Below, in pieces: positions 31,280 to 43,453 of a stretch of 64,000 nt of DNA. Position 1 is the first letter of the stretch. Every line of letters starts with the position of its first letter. Below the pieces are notes generated by a model, which was not told the origin of the DNA, searched no databases, and saw only the letters and a program-made list of their open reading frames with translations. Source of the stretch: Coffea arabica. Taxonomy: Eukaryota > Streptophyta > Magnoliopsida > Gentianales > Rubiaceae. The stretch covers positions 20,151,557-20,215,556 of the forward strand of contig NC_092320.1 of the NCBI RefSeq assembly GCF_036785885.1, given 5' to 3'. Made by a program: the position numbers and the translations under genes.

Positions 31280-33437
31280 GAGGTTATGGATAGTGACAAA
31301 CTATGCCAACATTTTTTCTTTTAAAAAAGCTTATTGTTTTGGTCATTTCCACTGCCATCATTAGTACGAGTCAGGATTGAAAATTTTGAGCTTAAATATA
31401 CAATTAGCAATTTTTACATGTTGATTGTCACCCATCTTCATCTTTACGTGTGGTGTGACAGTGAACAAAATTTGTGAAACACAGTTTATCTTTCCTGTTC
31501 TGAGAACCAATTCGGGCTAAAATTTCTGAAAATGAAATAACAAGAAAAATAAAACAAGAGAAAAATGCAGGAAAAGTTATAAAAGTAGAACAATATGGGT
31601 GATAGACATATTGGAAATGGAAAGCCACCAAATAATAAATGTGAACTTCACACTGATGAAATGAAAATTTGAGGGTAATTCATGATATGAACGGCAAGCT
31701 AGTACTTAGAAATTTTGGGCATATGAAGTTTACCTAAAGTCCCAGGATAGTGGTAGCTAGGTTGATGACTAGGTTTAATTTGTCAAAGTTCAAATATTGA
31801 TCAAGTAACAAATCTTACCAAATTTGAGCAACAAAATTTTCTTTGTTTCGTTGTTAATTTTTTTAGTGGCATTCAGTAAGTTAAACATGGGAAAGAACTG
31901 TGATGTTCCTAACAAAATATTTTGATGAATAAACCTTTAGCTTTTAAGATGAGAGAAGATCAACTTAAAAGTTGAATGGGGGGTTTTTGCAGGTATGATG
32001 ATGAAGTTTTCTTGGGAAGAAAATCTGGATGACAACTATAAATGGCTTTGGTTTAACGGGGAGATTGTTTAATTTTCAAGTGCATAAGGGCATGGAGTTG
32101 ATGCAAAATTTAAACACTAGAACCGACTTACCGTGAGATTGTTCATTGTACGTTTCCAATTTGTGCCCCAAACTAAGATCAATGAGTCTATCCAAAAGAC
32201 CAACGTGAAGGAAAACATATCAACAAATGCAACCAAGGAGAAAGGAAAAATTATTCAGCTGCAACACGAGTTCTCAAGCATTGTACATGTAAAAACCACA
32301 ACAACATTTCCTGTTGTTTTGGAAACTTGCCTAATAGATTTGACATGCAGCATAAATGACAAAAATCATGACAACAGAAGCAATCTCTTGAATGTTGAAG
32401 ACAACTGCAACTTGATTTGAACTGCAAATAGAGAGAAATTTGAGCAACAACCCAAGGTTTAGGTTGTTAGAGTAACAAGAAAGCTGTGGTTTTGCAGAAT
32501 AACAGGAAAGTACGAGTGACATGCCTTTAAGTTAAAAAAATGCGAGTAGAAATCTAGGTATACAATGATTGACTGATTTTAAACCATATAGTATATCAAA
32601 AAAAATATGAACTTTCAGAATTCAACTAAGCAATCATTGCATATATTCTTGCTTGCCTGCAGCACGAATATAGGCTTTCTGCTCTTTTTGTGGATTCAAA
32701 AACTACTCTTTTCAAGTTGTTCTCAAACAATGCACCAGCCACAAGGCTATCCCAGTAAAATGAACTGGAATGATAGCATACCTTCTCTATTAAGGACTTC
32801 TGGTCAACTAATTCACCCATTTTATTAGCTAAGAAAAACAGCAATTGATGATGACATGAACCATGAAAAGTGTCTATATTTGGAGTTGCAGAACCAAATA
32901 ATCGTCAATATTCCTATTGCAGAGAGAGGTGAAGAAAAGAACCACGTACCACAAATTGTCAGGTTCAATGCTCATCAAAATGTTAGAGCAAATGATTTCT
33001 TGTCCTGCTAAAAGGGACTTACATTAAACAAGCAACTAGTTTTAATGAGATATAAACACTTGCTAGCCCCACACTACATCTTATTTTGTAGCTGATTAAC
33101 CAAAAAAAATATTCTACTCTTTCTCCCAGCATTCATCATAATTAATACAAGGCATGATGGGGATGACTCAAAATTTATGAAACCAAACAAATTAGGGATC
33201 TCTCTTGAACCTATTAAATATGCATTCTTTGACTAATGATACATAATTGCCGTAGTTAGATAAAGCACAAGTCAATCAAATCACCATCATTCAACCAATA
33301 TATCACAATTCAATTTTAAATTAACCTAAGTAATTTCCATTGAGGATGTGAAATTTTAAATTATGCAGAATGGCGATTGACATGAACACATACATATGAT
33401 GCATAAAGATGCTGAGGCCGGATAATAGTACCCCTTG
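31280..33437. other. Noncoding DNA with a partial R2 copy
   Basis: 31952-32100 repeats the R2 segment agatcaactta.aagttgaat...gttttcttggga. The rest shows no recognisable gene. The longest forward frame, 32133-32420 (95 codons), has no domain I can name and is bounded by AT-rich DNA. The stretch ends with caagcattgtgtact (33438-33452), the target-site duplication of LINE L1a. Confidence 0.5.
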
Positions 33438-33540
33438 CAAGCATTGTGTACTTTTTTTTTTTCCTGCAACGTTAGATATTTGTATTGATTGGCAAAAAAA
33501 CTTATATGAGCAAAGGCTCAAGGAATTCTATACAAGAGTG

Positions 33541-36500
33541 TTAGACACACTGAGGATTAATCCATTCCTCATCTTGAAATATGCCTAAAGCATAATCACT
33601 AATCGCTTCACATCTAGAGTCTAAGCTCCTATCTAAACAAAAGGAGCATTTCTGAAATAAGGACCTGAGATCGTTAATATCATCTATCAAAGTAGCCATT
33701 TTGATGTCCTTTGCCTTCCTTTCCTTTATCATCTTCAGTAGCTGGGGGCTGGTGATGTGGACAACAATTTCCTTCCATTGCTGGTGTCTAGCCTTTATGA
33801 TGGCCATTTTCACAGCTTCTGCAGTAGACTGCAACTGATTCACTGTTTTTCTGTCAAAAAGTGCCCATGCAGCCACCCAATGATTGTTGAAGGTAGATGC
33901 AAAAATCCCCATGCCAACTCGGTTGGATTGGTCTTGCTCCTTAGTTGATATTCTGATCTGAATTTCATTCCTTCCTGCCTCCTCCTGATCAACTTCCTCA
34001 TCTGCTCTTACCGCATCTTCAGTGACTATTTCCTGCTTGCTCTGGACATCTTTTTGTTCTTGCCATTCCTGTAGAGCCTTTTGGATTATTTTCCAAGGGT
34101 GCCTGTGTTTGGCATTGAATTGCCATTCATTTCTCCTTTTCCAGAGTTGCCAGAGGATGTTCACAGTGAGCTCTATATGCTCCTTTCCTTCTGTCCTGCA
34201 TGTAGCTTCCAGAAGAGCAGTCCACCAAGCTTGAAAATTCCCTGTCTGTTCCCTTAACCCATCCCATTGTAATGGAGCCATTTTCCACACCTCTTGTGCT
34301 TTGCTGCATTGGAAAAACATGTGTTCAATTGACTCTTCTTGTTCACCACAGCCACCACAGATTGGATCACCTTTGTGTGTTCTTTTAAAAACCAGGCTGT
34401 TGACTGGTAATAAACCATGTAGGCACTTCCAAAGGAAATGTTTGATCTTGCTCTTAACGTTCAGCCTCCACATCCACTTCCACTGCTTTTCATAAGAACT
34501 TGCTATACTAGTTTCCGCCTCATTCTCTCTTCTTTCTTTGTATTGAACAGTTCCTCTGCACAATGCCTTGTAACCTGAGTTGACAGTGTAGATGCCATTG
34601 CCGCTATGTATCCAGTAATTGCTATCATCCTTTCCTGATATACTAATAGGAATCTCCAGAATTTCCTCTGCCTCCTTCCTGTTAAAGGTCCTAAATACAA
34701 GTGGTATCCTCCATCGAAAGCCACAGATCAACTCCTCTACTCTTTTGATTTTGCAATTCAGAGGCATCACAGAGGTGACTTTGCCATCCCTATTTCCCGG
34801 AATCCAGTTGTCCCTCCAAATGTTGGTTGCCTTGCCATTGCCTATCTTTTTCCTAGTTCCATTCTGCACCAAATCTCTAGCATTCATCAGGCTTTGCCAA
34901 ATCCACGATGCACATTTTGGAACTTTGCACCTAAAAATTGAGTCCGTATGGTAGTACTTTGCTCTCAAGACCTTGCTAACCAATAGGTTTGGTTTAGAAA
35001 TCAGTCTCCATACCTGTTTAGCTAGCAAGGCTTTGTTAAAGTTCTGCAGGTCCTTGAATCCCAATCCTCCCACTTTTTTCTCCTTAGACAATCTCCCCCA
35101 TGAGCATCAATGCATCTTATTTTTCCCTTCAGTTTCACCCCACCAGTAGTTAGCAAACATGGAAGACACCTCTTTGCAGAGTTTGTTTGGCAGCTTAAAG
35201 CAGGACATTGTATAGACTGGCATTGCCATAGACACTGCCTTCAGTAATACCTCCTTCCCACCTTGGCTGAGCAGCTTGTTCTTCCAGCTTGCCATTCTCC
35301 TGCTAATACTGTCCTTGATGTAGCCAAACACTTGCTGTTTAGATCTTGGTATCACCATAGGTAGTCCCAGATATCTCCCTTGTGTAGCAACCTGAATTGT
35401 GCCTAAACTTTGCCTCACTTCCCTTCTCCTCTGATAATCCACATTACTACTGAAGAACACGGAGGATTTTTCCAGATTGATGGATTGACCAGACCCCTTC
35501 TCATACCTCCTCAGGATTTGAATAAGTTCACTGGCTTCCTCTCTTTCAGCTTTACAGAAGATTAAAGAATCGTCTGCAAAGAATAAATGAGTCATACTTG
35601 GACCATACCTGCTTATCTTCATCCCAGAGATTCTTTTATTTCCTTCAGCCTACTTCAATAAATTGGAAAAGCCTTCTGAACATAAAAGGAAAAGATAAGG
35701 TGATAGCGGATCGCCTTGTCTAATTCCTCTTTCTGGAATTACAAACTCTTTAGGCTCTCCATTAATATTAAAGGAGTAAGTGACTGAGGTAAGGCAGCTC
35801 CAGATCCATTGCCTCCAGACCGTACCGAAGCCCATCTTAGCCATCATGGAATCAAGGAATTTCCACTCCACTCTGTCGTAGGCTTTGGACATGTCAAGTT
35901 TCACAGCCATAAAACCATTCTGACCTTATTTTTTGTTTTTCATGTAATGCAAATATTCATGAGACAAAATGACATTGTCAAGGATTTGCCTACCTGGGAT
36001 AAAAGCTGCTTGATTTTTGCTAATGCAATAGCTTAACACATCCTTGAGTCTATTGGCCAATATTTTTGAAATCACTTTATAAAGTACATTACAGAGGCTA
36101 ATTGGCCTATAGCTCTTCAGATTAGTAGGATTCTGTGTTTTGGGAATGAGAGAAATGACCGTATGATTCCAGGATTTGGGCATATGGCTTGAATGGAAAA
36201 AAGACCTAATGGCAGCAATTAAATCTGATTTAACTACATGCCAAAATTTTTGAAAGAACAAAGGAGTCATACCATCTTGACCTGGAGCCTTATTTGGGTT
36301 CATAGAGAAAAGAGCTGTTTTGATTTCCAGTTCATCAACCTCTTTAGTTAGCTTATCATTCATCTCAGTAGTAATAGTAGAAGGTAGACCACTTAGAATC
36401 TCATCTAGACCCTCACAGCCAGAACTAGTGAACAGAATTCTATAGTAATTTGCTACTTCTTTCCCCAGCTCCTCCTCACTATTGGTCCACGTTCCATTTT

Positions 36501-37635
36501 CTCGTTGAATGTTAAGCATTCTGTTTTTCCTTCTTCTTCCCTTCACGCAGGCATGGAAGAACTTTGTGTTCTTATCCCCTTCTCTCAACCAATCAATCCT
36601 TGCTTTCTGGGCCCAATACTGCTCTTCTTCAGAGTAAGCCTCTTTCAACTGACGTTTTAGCTCAGCCATCTTATCCTTGTATCCTGAATCCCTCGAGTCT
36701 TTGATTTCCTTGATCTGTTGCTTCACTTGGTTGATTCTTAGCAAAGTGTTTCCTGTGAAGCTGTTTTTCCATTTGAGTAAAGCCACTCTGCAATTAGCAA
36801 TCTGTCTAGTAATCCTATACATCCTATTTCCTTCAACTGTTTGTTGCCAAGCTTGCACCACCACTTGATTTATATCTTCCCTCTTAAGCCAACGCTTATC
36901 AAAGAAGAATCTGGACCTTCTTTTCTCTATTCTAGGCCAATTATCTATAAGCAACATGCTATGATCTGATCCGAGGGTCTCCACATGTTCACATTTAGCC
37001 TTGTCGAAATTTTGCCACCAATTTATGGTGCTCAATTCTCTGTCCAGCCTTTGCCTTATCTCCCCCTCATCCTCCCAGTTGTTGCTCCAAGTCCAGGGGT
37101 TACCATTGAATCCTAGATCTACCAGGCTGTTATTCTCAATAAAACTGTTAAAGTCCTTGAAACTCCTGTCTTCTCTTGCTCGTCCCCCCCATTTCTCTTC
37201 ATTAGAGAGTATGTCATTGAAGTCTCCTGCTAATAGCCATTTATCACCCCACAACTGCTTTCTCCTGGTCAGCACATTCCACTGTTGTCTCCTAATAATA
37301 GGGTCACAGCTCATGTAAACTCCAATGAACCACCATTCAATCTGCTTGTCAGGGTCAAGCACCAGAGCCTCTATAGTAAGGGCTGTTGTAACAACTTGCT
37401 TAACCTCTACATCCTTATTCCAAAACAAAGCCATGCCTTCTTTCCTGTCCATAGCTTCCACAATCACACTTTCCTCAAACCTCAAAATTTTTTGTACCTT
37501 TTTCATGTAATGGAACCTGTTTTTGGTTTCACTTAGGAATATCATATTCGGGGAGAGGAGGTTATTAGCCTCCCTCAACTGGGGAACTGTCAAGGGGCTC
37601 CCTGCTCCTTGACAGTTCCACACCAAAACCTTCAT
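33541..37635 (-). pseudogene. LINE L1a ORF2: endonuclease-RT-RNase H-like
   Basis: A single frame of 1,364 codons from 37635 (MKVLVWNCQGAGSPL). Endonuclease: WNCQG, SETK, GDFND, SDHS. Reverse transcriptase: [52 protein letters not shown] and the catalytic FADDSLIF. zf-RVT: W...GNGIYTVNSGYK ... WRLNVKSKIKHFLWK ... CGGCGEQEESIEHMFFQC. The C-terminal 135 residues have the RNase H fold order but no acidic residues at the first or third catalytic positions. Three in-frame stops (35926, 35650, 35107) are each one C-to-T or G-to-A step from a sense codon (Gln, Gln, Trp). The ATG overlaps the ORF1 stop as ATGA. Confidence 0.95.
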
Positions 37636-39179
37636 TGTAACTTGAGGGGCCAGTTAAGGTTGGCCCCTTCCCCCTCTAGTTCCTCGCTCAGATGCCTTCC
37701 CCCAACTGCCATTTTGTTTCTCTTGGGGACCAACTCATTTACATGTACTTCCACCATATCCTCATCCACCAGGTTAATTTTTCTTTTCCCTTGCTGGCGA
37801 GTCCTCATCTTGTTCCCACTAAGTTCTCTCAAAGGCTGCCTAGAAATTTTGGGAGACCTCAGCTATTTTTTCATTTTGCTGTTGTATTTCTGAACAGCCT
37901 TTGTACCCAAATCAGAGCTACCTGGATCAATATGCATTACATCTATTACAGGGCTACCAGGGCCTTCCTCCACCACTGATACTTGCATCAGCTCACTAGC
38001 TATTTGCTCAAGTCCTTTACTGTCCAAATCACCTTTAATTATCGAGTTTATATCTTGCTCCTCAGAGATACTTATCCTTCCTCCTTGTAACTCACAGTTA
38101 TCCTTCTCCCCATTGGGAGTCCCAGAAGCTTCTGTGGTGCTTTTTTCCTTCTGACTTTTACTGCAAGCTGGAGTTGATCTTTGCCTGTTCAATTCATTGC
38201 TACTCACCCCACAACTTCGTTTCTGAGCCTCATGACCTCCTCTCTCTCTAGACCCCTCCTTTGCTGTCTGACTTTCTGCATTAACCTGTCTAAGAGTTTC
38301 CTGTCTCCCAGTCATCGAGTCCTTATGTCTGTGTTCCATGTTCTCCTTAGCCTTTGGGTTTAACAGAACCATATCCCCATCTTTAAAGCCCCAATAGCTC
38401 TTCTCAGAATTGTACTTGTTCTGATGTTCCTTCTGCGGAGAGCCTCTCCCTATATTGGCTCTCATCCATGGTCCATACTGATGTTCCTGCTTTCCTCTGC
38501 TTATCTGTATTATTGCCTTGCAGGACTTCTCTCCATGGCCAACCATTCCACACTTGTAACAGAAGTCTGGACACCTTTCATATCTGAAATTCAACCATTT
38601 CAAGGCTCCATTGACTTTCACTGTCGTCCCCCTAAGCAGAGGTAGAGAGGTATCCAGTACCACTAGAAGCTTTAAATGTCTTCCTTCTTTTCCTCCTACT
38701 TGAGGCACCAGTACGTCCTTTACCTCCTGAAAGATCGCACCTATTTTCCTCCCCACTTCCTTAGATATCCAGTGCACAGGTAAATTCCATACTTGAACCC
38801 AGAAAGGTGCCAGGTCAAAAGCAGAAATATCATCTTCTATTCCTTCCACCCAATGTTTCATCACCAAAATTTGGTTGTCCATGACCCATGGTCCTTCTCC
38901 TACTATTCTGTCTCTGTCCTCCCTATTAGGAACATAGAACTGAAACAAATTTGGCCCCAATTCTATGATCCTTAGATTCCTCGGATAGCCCCAAGCTGTG
39001 GTCACAAAATTCTTGACCCCAACAAAGTTGGCCACTTTCTCACCCTTGATTCTCCCCACTAAACTCAACTGACATTCTTGGATACCTATATCTATCTCAA
39101 CAACACCCAGGTCAGTTCCTTCGAGCTCTTTATCTGAAAGATCAAACTTTCTTATCGCATCCGCTAGTTCCTCCGCCAT
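37632..39179 (-). pseudogene. LINE L1a ORF1: DUF4283 and CCHC Gag-like protein
   Basis: Starts at 39179 with MAEELADAIRKFDLSDKE. DUF4283 covers about residues 30-180 (CQLSLVGRIKGEKVANFVGV, WGYPRNLRIIELGPNLFQFY, GEGPWVMDNQILVMKHW, APFWVQVWNLPVHWISKEVG). The CCHC knuckle CYKCGMVGHGEKSC (CX2CX4HX4C) follows RYERCPDF at about residue 215. A hydrophilic tail has one in-frame TAG (37863-37865) and then continues in the same frame to the TGA at 37632-37634, where a basic KRKINL segment and VPKRNK lie. This TGA overlaps the ORF2 ATG by two bases (ATGA). L1b ORF1 has the same tail, so the frame past the TAG is genuine. Confidence 0.93.
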
Positions 39180-39216
39180 GGGGTCTAAAGAAAAACTAAC
39201 ACTGTCTCCGCTAGTT

Positions 39217-39497
39217 CAAGCATTGTGTACTCTATTAATAGATTTTAGGCACGCCTTGCGCAGGTGATAGACTGTATATAGACTTACAAGTTTTTTTTTG
39301 ACTTTTACTATGTATGCTTGGAAATTCTTTTGGGAATTTTGGATCCTTCTAAGTATAAAGCAACTTGGAAAAACAATAAAGCTAAGCAGGACTACAGTAT
39401 TAGAATGATGAAAAATTATTGGAATGACTTCTACGAACTAAACTAGAACTGGATAAGGAATTCTTTTTCTTTAGAGAATGTTTATTTTTATTTTATA
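39217..39497 (+). repeat. Dispersed repeat R1, copy b
   Basis: Second R1 copy (taggcacgcc...gcgcagg, tatgtatgcttgg, ggatcc). Its first bases are the right target-site duplication of LINE L1a; the left part of the repeat lies before 33452. Orientation as in copy a. Confidence 0.7.
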
Positions 39498-40499
39498 ATT
39501 TGAACTAGTAAAGAAAAATGGAAATCACTCCTTCTCCGTTTTCCATCAATACTCTTACAAAAGCAAAAAGTTGTATCTGCTTGTAATTGACTTGATAATC
39601 TTGCTTCTCGTTTAACTTTGCAGGCTTGAAAAAGAGCTAGGCTTTCTCCCCTGAAATTAACTCTGACGCTCAAGTTAGTAAGAGAAATAAGTGGGAAGAA
39701 AGTATTTTAATAATGAATGATGAAAGAAAAAAAAAAGATCCCCCTTTAATTACCTGGTTTTAGTTGGGTATTTATACCTTTTTAGCGGTTTGGTAGACAT
39801 TGTAGCTACAGTGCAACATGCAAGTTTGCGACCTGAGATCTCAAAATCTTGGGTGAGGTGCCATCTCCATATGTCTCTAATACTCTGTCACTTGCTCACT
39901 TATGCTTTTGCGTTTTGCATGTTAAAACCTGATCAACATTTGTCAATTTACTATCCATGATTTGACACTTGTCCTTTTCATTTTTCCCCTTCTCAACTTC
40001 CTTAGATGTTACTAGTACATGGATTTACTAGTTATCAAGTGTTCTCCCACCAGGGTGATAACTTGATAAAGAATGAGGAATCATGGATTCAAGAACCCAT
40101 CGTCTGTATCAATCAAATTACTCAAGAAAACTGCTTAGGGTTCAAAAGTAATGTAGCTATATTGTGGCTTTAATAGTTGTTTATTTTTATTGAGTTTATT
40201 CATATTTAGTAAATAAAGTGTTGTATGCAAGAAATAGGCTGAAATAAAGTATTGAAAGAAAAGGCTAAAATAAGAAAGGAATCGCAATTCTGGTCTTCAG
40301 GAGAGATTTGGAACCAAATCCCATCAGCAAAGGGCTAGATCCTACTCCCAAAATTAAAGAGGAGGCTTAACCTCTATCTAAGATCCATGACATGGATCCG
40401 GCTCTTAGAGCAATGGTTCTACGGGCAGATCCTCGTGAAGACCAGACATGAAGTTTGTTCGCTTTAGGTTATACTTATTCTTTTTCCTATTTATTTTAG
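39498..40499. other. Noncoding DNA
   Basis: No gene, RNA or repeat terminus recognised. Confidence 0.5.
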
Positions 40500-41370
40500 A
40501 CTGTTGAAATCTATAAATAAGCATATCTAGAATCTTTTATATAAACTCTTTCATCAAATATTATTCAATTTTAATCAAAAATTTTAATTGTATGAGTTTT
40601 TTCACATCCTAGATCATGTTGAATCTTGTTTATTTTGAGGTTTGTTCGTTGTATCCTTAGTTCTTTCTTATGGATAGTGTTCATGTAATTCCATCTTATT
40701 TTTTTTAAAGAAGTTAAACATTGTATTAATCTCGAAAATTGCTGGAAATCATCCAACACTGACTATTTAACAAAATCGAGGGAGAGCACCAAAAAAGATT
40801 CAAGAAGGTTGGATGTTTTAGCAAAATTTGCTAAACTATGTGCAACCTTATTTGCATCTCTAGGAATCTAGACTACATCCACAAGGTGTTTGTTGGACAA
40901 GGTGATACGGATATCCTCTAATACAGTGCCTAATTTAGAGAGGATCTCGTCTGAGCTACTAATATGCTTTATAACTGAGAACGCGTCCTCCTCAAGAATG
41001 AAGCTTGGGATCATCAATATCTTAGCCAGTGAAACCGCCTCCCTTGCAGCAAGAGCCTCTGCCAACTTTGCACTAAGGATACGTAGATTCTTGGATAAGC
41101 CAGCAATGAACTAACCATCACAGCTGCGGATCACCACACCAATGCCAATGACTTGGTGTAATCCCATCTTATTTTATGCTTCTCCTTCTTCATCATAACT
41201 GAATTTAATGTGATTAAAAATTTTCAAATGTAACTAACTACCATTAGAATCAAACAAAAAATCTACAATTGTTCCACATCACACTCATTTCTATAAGTTC
41301 AAGGATTAATTTTTTCCTATACTTTTAATGTAACACATTTTTTATACTAGTAGATCTGCATACATGACAC
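40500..41370 (+). repeat. Repeat R2 copy c, split by a truncated LINE
   Basis: The flanks 40500-40702 and 41157-41370 together align with 18020-18400 (ttattcaattttaa, cacatcctag, gttcatgtaa.., aacta.cattagaat, caaggattaattttt.cctat). The LINE fragment 40703-41156 interrupts this copy and is absent from copy a. Confidence 0.8.
40703..41156 (-). pseudogene. 5'-truncated LINE fragment (RNase H end)
   Basis: A 454-bp insertion with poly-T at its left end and target-site duplications tgtaat[t/c]ccatcttatttt (40684-40702 and 41157-41175, 18 of 19 identical). On the minus strand it encodes the last part of an L1 RNase H: G.GVVIR..., then AEALAAREAVSLA, ILEEDAFSVIKHI and IPRDANKVAHSLAKFA, with one in-frame stop before IPRD. 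Residues before the first catalytic position were never copied (5' truncation, the usual fate of LINE insertions). Its RNase H keeps the AEA and Asp motifs, so it is not from the L1a/L1b family. Confidence 0.9.
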
Positions 41371-41906
41371 ATTATTTTACCAAAACCATGTGTATTTGGA
41401 AACAATTCAACCACTATCAAACAGCTCTCTTTTTGTTTCTTTCCCCTCAGTTTTATTATGCCACTCTATGTTAGTAATGCTGCAGGGAGGTCAATCTTTT
41501 ATCCTCAATTTCTGTGTTGACAATTTTCTTCTGTAGCTGCGAATGCCACACGAAGAGTAATAAAGCACTTAATTTAGCAAGCATAAATGTTAGAATGTTA
41601 CAATGTCACAAAACTTTTCAGAAACCAAGCACCGAAGTTTAAGTTGACATAACTGAATAATTTTTTACCTTAGCGAAATCTATCAACTTGATCTTTGTAA
41701 TTTGAATTCATTCTTCACATGGCACAAGGCCTCGTAGATATTGAAGAAAGGCAACCATCAAATTAATCACAATAAACAATAGTTAGGAGTATATTAGATA
41801 AACCTAACAATTAAGATGGGTCCCTTTAAAATTGCTTCTTACATGCTAACTAGTAGGCACGTTAATGGGTCAAATTTTACCCAAATCCAACCCAAACCTA
41901 TTATAC
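41371..41906. other. Noncoding DNA
   Basis: No gene recognised. The last 50 bases (gttaatgggtcaaattttac onward) and the DNA just right of the MITE (42658 on) look like two halves of an older MITE-like sequence, but no outer termini were found. Confidence 0.4.
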
Positions 41907-41914
41907 TTGGGTAG

Positions 41915-42649
41915 TAGGAGTGGGTAAAAATACTCGCTAATTTGAAAATCCACCATGTCCAATCCGATACGAAAATTAGGATACTTGATTCATATTATTT
42001 GATCGGTCAAAAGAGGATCAAATACCTACTTAGATGTGGGACGGGATAGGGTTACATAATTAAAAAACCTTAGGTACTCAACTTGCCCCTCGTATATCTT
42101 TTTTTAGTTTTTATTTTTATACATATACAATAAAAATAGTATTTTTAGAATTAAATAAATAATTTCATTGAATAAATTGCATTACAATGTGGGAGACTAT
42201 AGTTTGTTTACAAGATTCATTTGTAGATGTTATAATCTTATATATTTTAAAAAAGAGTTTAATTAATGTGGAATATATATTTAAAAAATGCGCTACTTAT
42301 TTCAAATTTTTATTGATTTTGAATTCTTTTAATTTTTTCTGACTTGTATTCTCTTCCCGTGTTTGTTTCTTGGTGGGAGACTTTTCTTGAGAAAAAATCT
42401 TTATTAAATCTTATATGAATATGTAAAACATAAAATTAAATTAGTATAAATCATTTTTTAAAAAATTTAAATGATAAACGGGACGGAACGGGTACCCGTT
42501 GACCCAATCCTATCTCAGCAAATATTCGATAATTAGGTATTCGCTGATATGCGGGGTGGGTAAGGGTTAGAAAATGGCTGACCCGCAAAATGCGGGTTGG
42601 ATCAGCCAAATGATGCATGAGGCAAGTACCTGACCTGTATCCATCCCTA
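41915..42649. mobile_element. hAT-type MITE, 735 bp
   Basis: Termini TAGGAGTGGGTA (left) and TAGGGATGGATAC (right, read inward) match the TAGGGATGG-type ends of Ac-like hAT elements. The perfect 8-bp target-site duplication ttgggtag is at 41907-41914 and 42650-42657. The interior is AT-rich, with subterminal gggtacccgttgaccca. No transposase is encoded, so it depended on an autonomous hAT element. Confidence 0.82.
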
Positions 42650-42657
42650 TTGGGTAG

Positions 42658-42718
42658 GGTATGGAGTTAATTTCTCAAACCCAAACTCTACTCAGATCCA
42701 TGTATATATAATTAAATA

Positions 42719-42750
<32 letters not shown>

Positions 42751-43228
42751 TAGTAAGTTCATAAAATAATCTAATACTTTATGGCCATTAAATTGAATAC
42801 AGTAAGATTTCATGATTGTTTTCTTTTTTTCAAACTAATCCTAGATGTCATTGTAATTGTTACAAACTTTTTTCAGAAAAAAAAAATAAAAGCAAACAAT
42901 TGAAAACTTTGACATGGATACAGTTAAAATTTTGAAAATAAATGGAAGCAGTCAATAATAGTTCTTTTTGAGTTCATAATATTGCATTCAACTTCTTGAA
43001 TATTAATTTTATTATTTGTAAAAAAATTGGTTGGTATTTATATTATTTTTGAATTCTATATATTTTTAGTATATTTTTAATTCAATATGTTCAGAAAAAT
43101 ACAACTGATATTCAGATCAATTAGGGTCTAGACCGAAACTTATGTTTTGAGACCCATAAAGGTTTGGCTCCGAGTCTGAGTCTAACTAAATTTAATGGAT
43201 TTGAATATAGATTAAAGGGATTTGAATA
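42658..43228. other. AT-rich noncoding DNA
   Basis: Contains the microsatellite at 42719-42751. No gene or terminus recognised. Confidence 0.5.
42719..42751. repeat. Compound microsatellite (AC)n(AT)n
   Basis: About nine AC units followed directly by about eight AT units. Confidence 0.95.
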
Positions 43229-43453
43229 TTAGCATGATGTGATCTACTAATAGTTTGTTAGGCACGGTTGGTGCACGTGCTATAGGGTATATATAGAGAC
43301 AAGAATTTCTTTCCACAATTACTATGTATGCTTGGGAATTTTTTTGGGGATTTTTGGATCCTACAAAGCATTTGAGCATAAAGCGATATGAAAAAAAAAT
43401 TACAGATAACAAAGTGGGACTACAATATAGGATTATGAAAATCTCTTGGCATG
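43229..43453 (+). repeat. Dispersed repeat R1, copy c (interrupted)
   Basis: Third R1 copy, aligning with 768-1000. It stops exactly at ...cttggcatg, where copy a continues acttaag. The break is the 5' insertion point of LTR element A2, so the expected target duplication is gcatg. Confidence 0.85.

Larger units (their letters stand above)
33453..39216 (-). mobile_element. Plant L1-type LINE L1a, nearly intact
   Basis: A 5.76-kb minus-strand LINE with poly-A (poly-T on + from 33453) and a perfect 15-bp target-site duplication, caagcattgtgtact (33438-33452 and 39217-39231). ORF1 and ORF2 are both full length with no frameshift; only one premature stop in ORF1 and three in ORF2 interrupt them. 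It inserted in repeat R1 (copy b). Only 37 bp precede the ORF1 ATG, so part of the 5' untranslated region, where plant L1 promoters lie, may be missing. Confidence 0.96.

Noticed and set aside
32133-32420. 95-codon plus frame
   Set aside because: No recognisable domain, and the surroundings are noncoding.
39217-39260. R1 copy b read as an LTR terminus
   Set aside because: The matching 15-bp duplication shows that the boundary at 39217 belongs to LINE L1a, not to an LTR.
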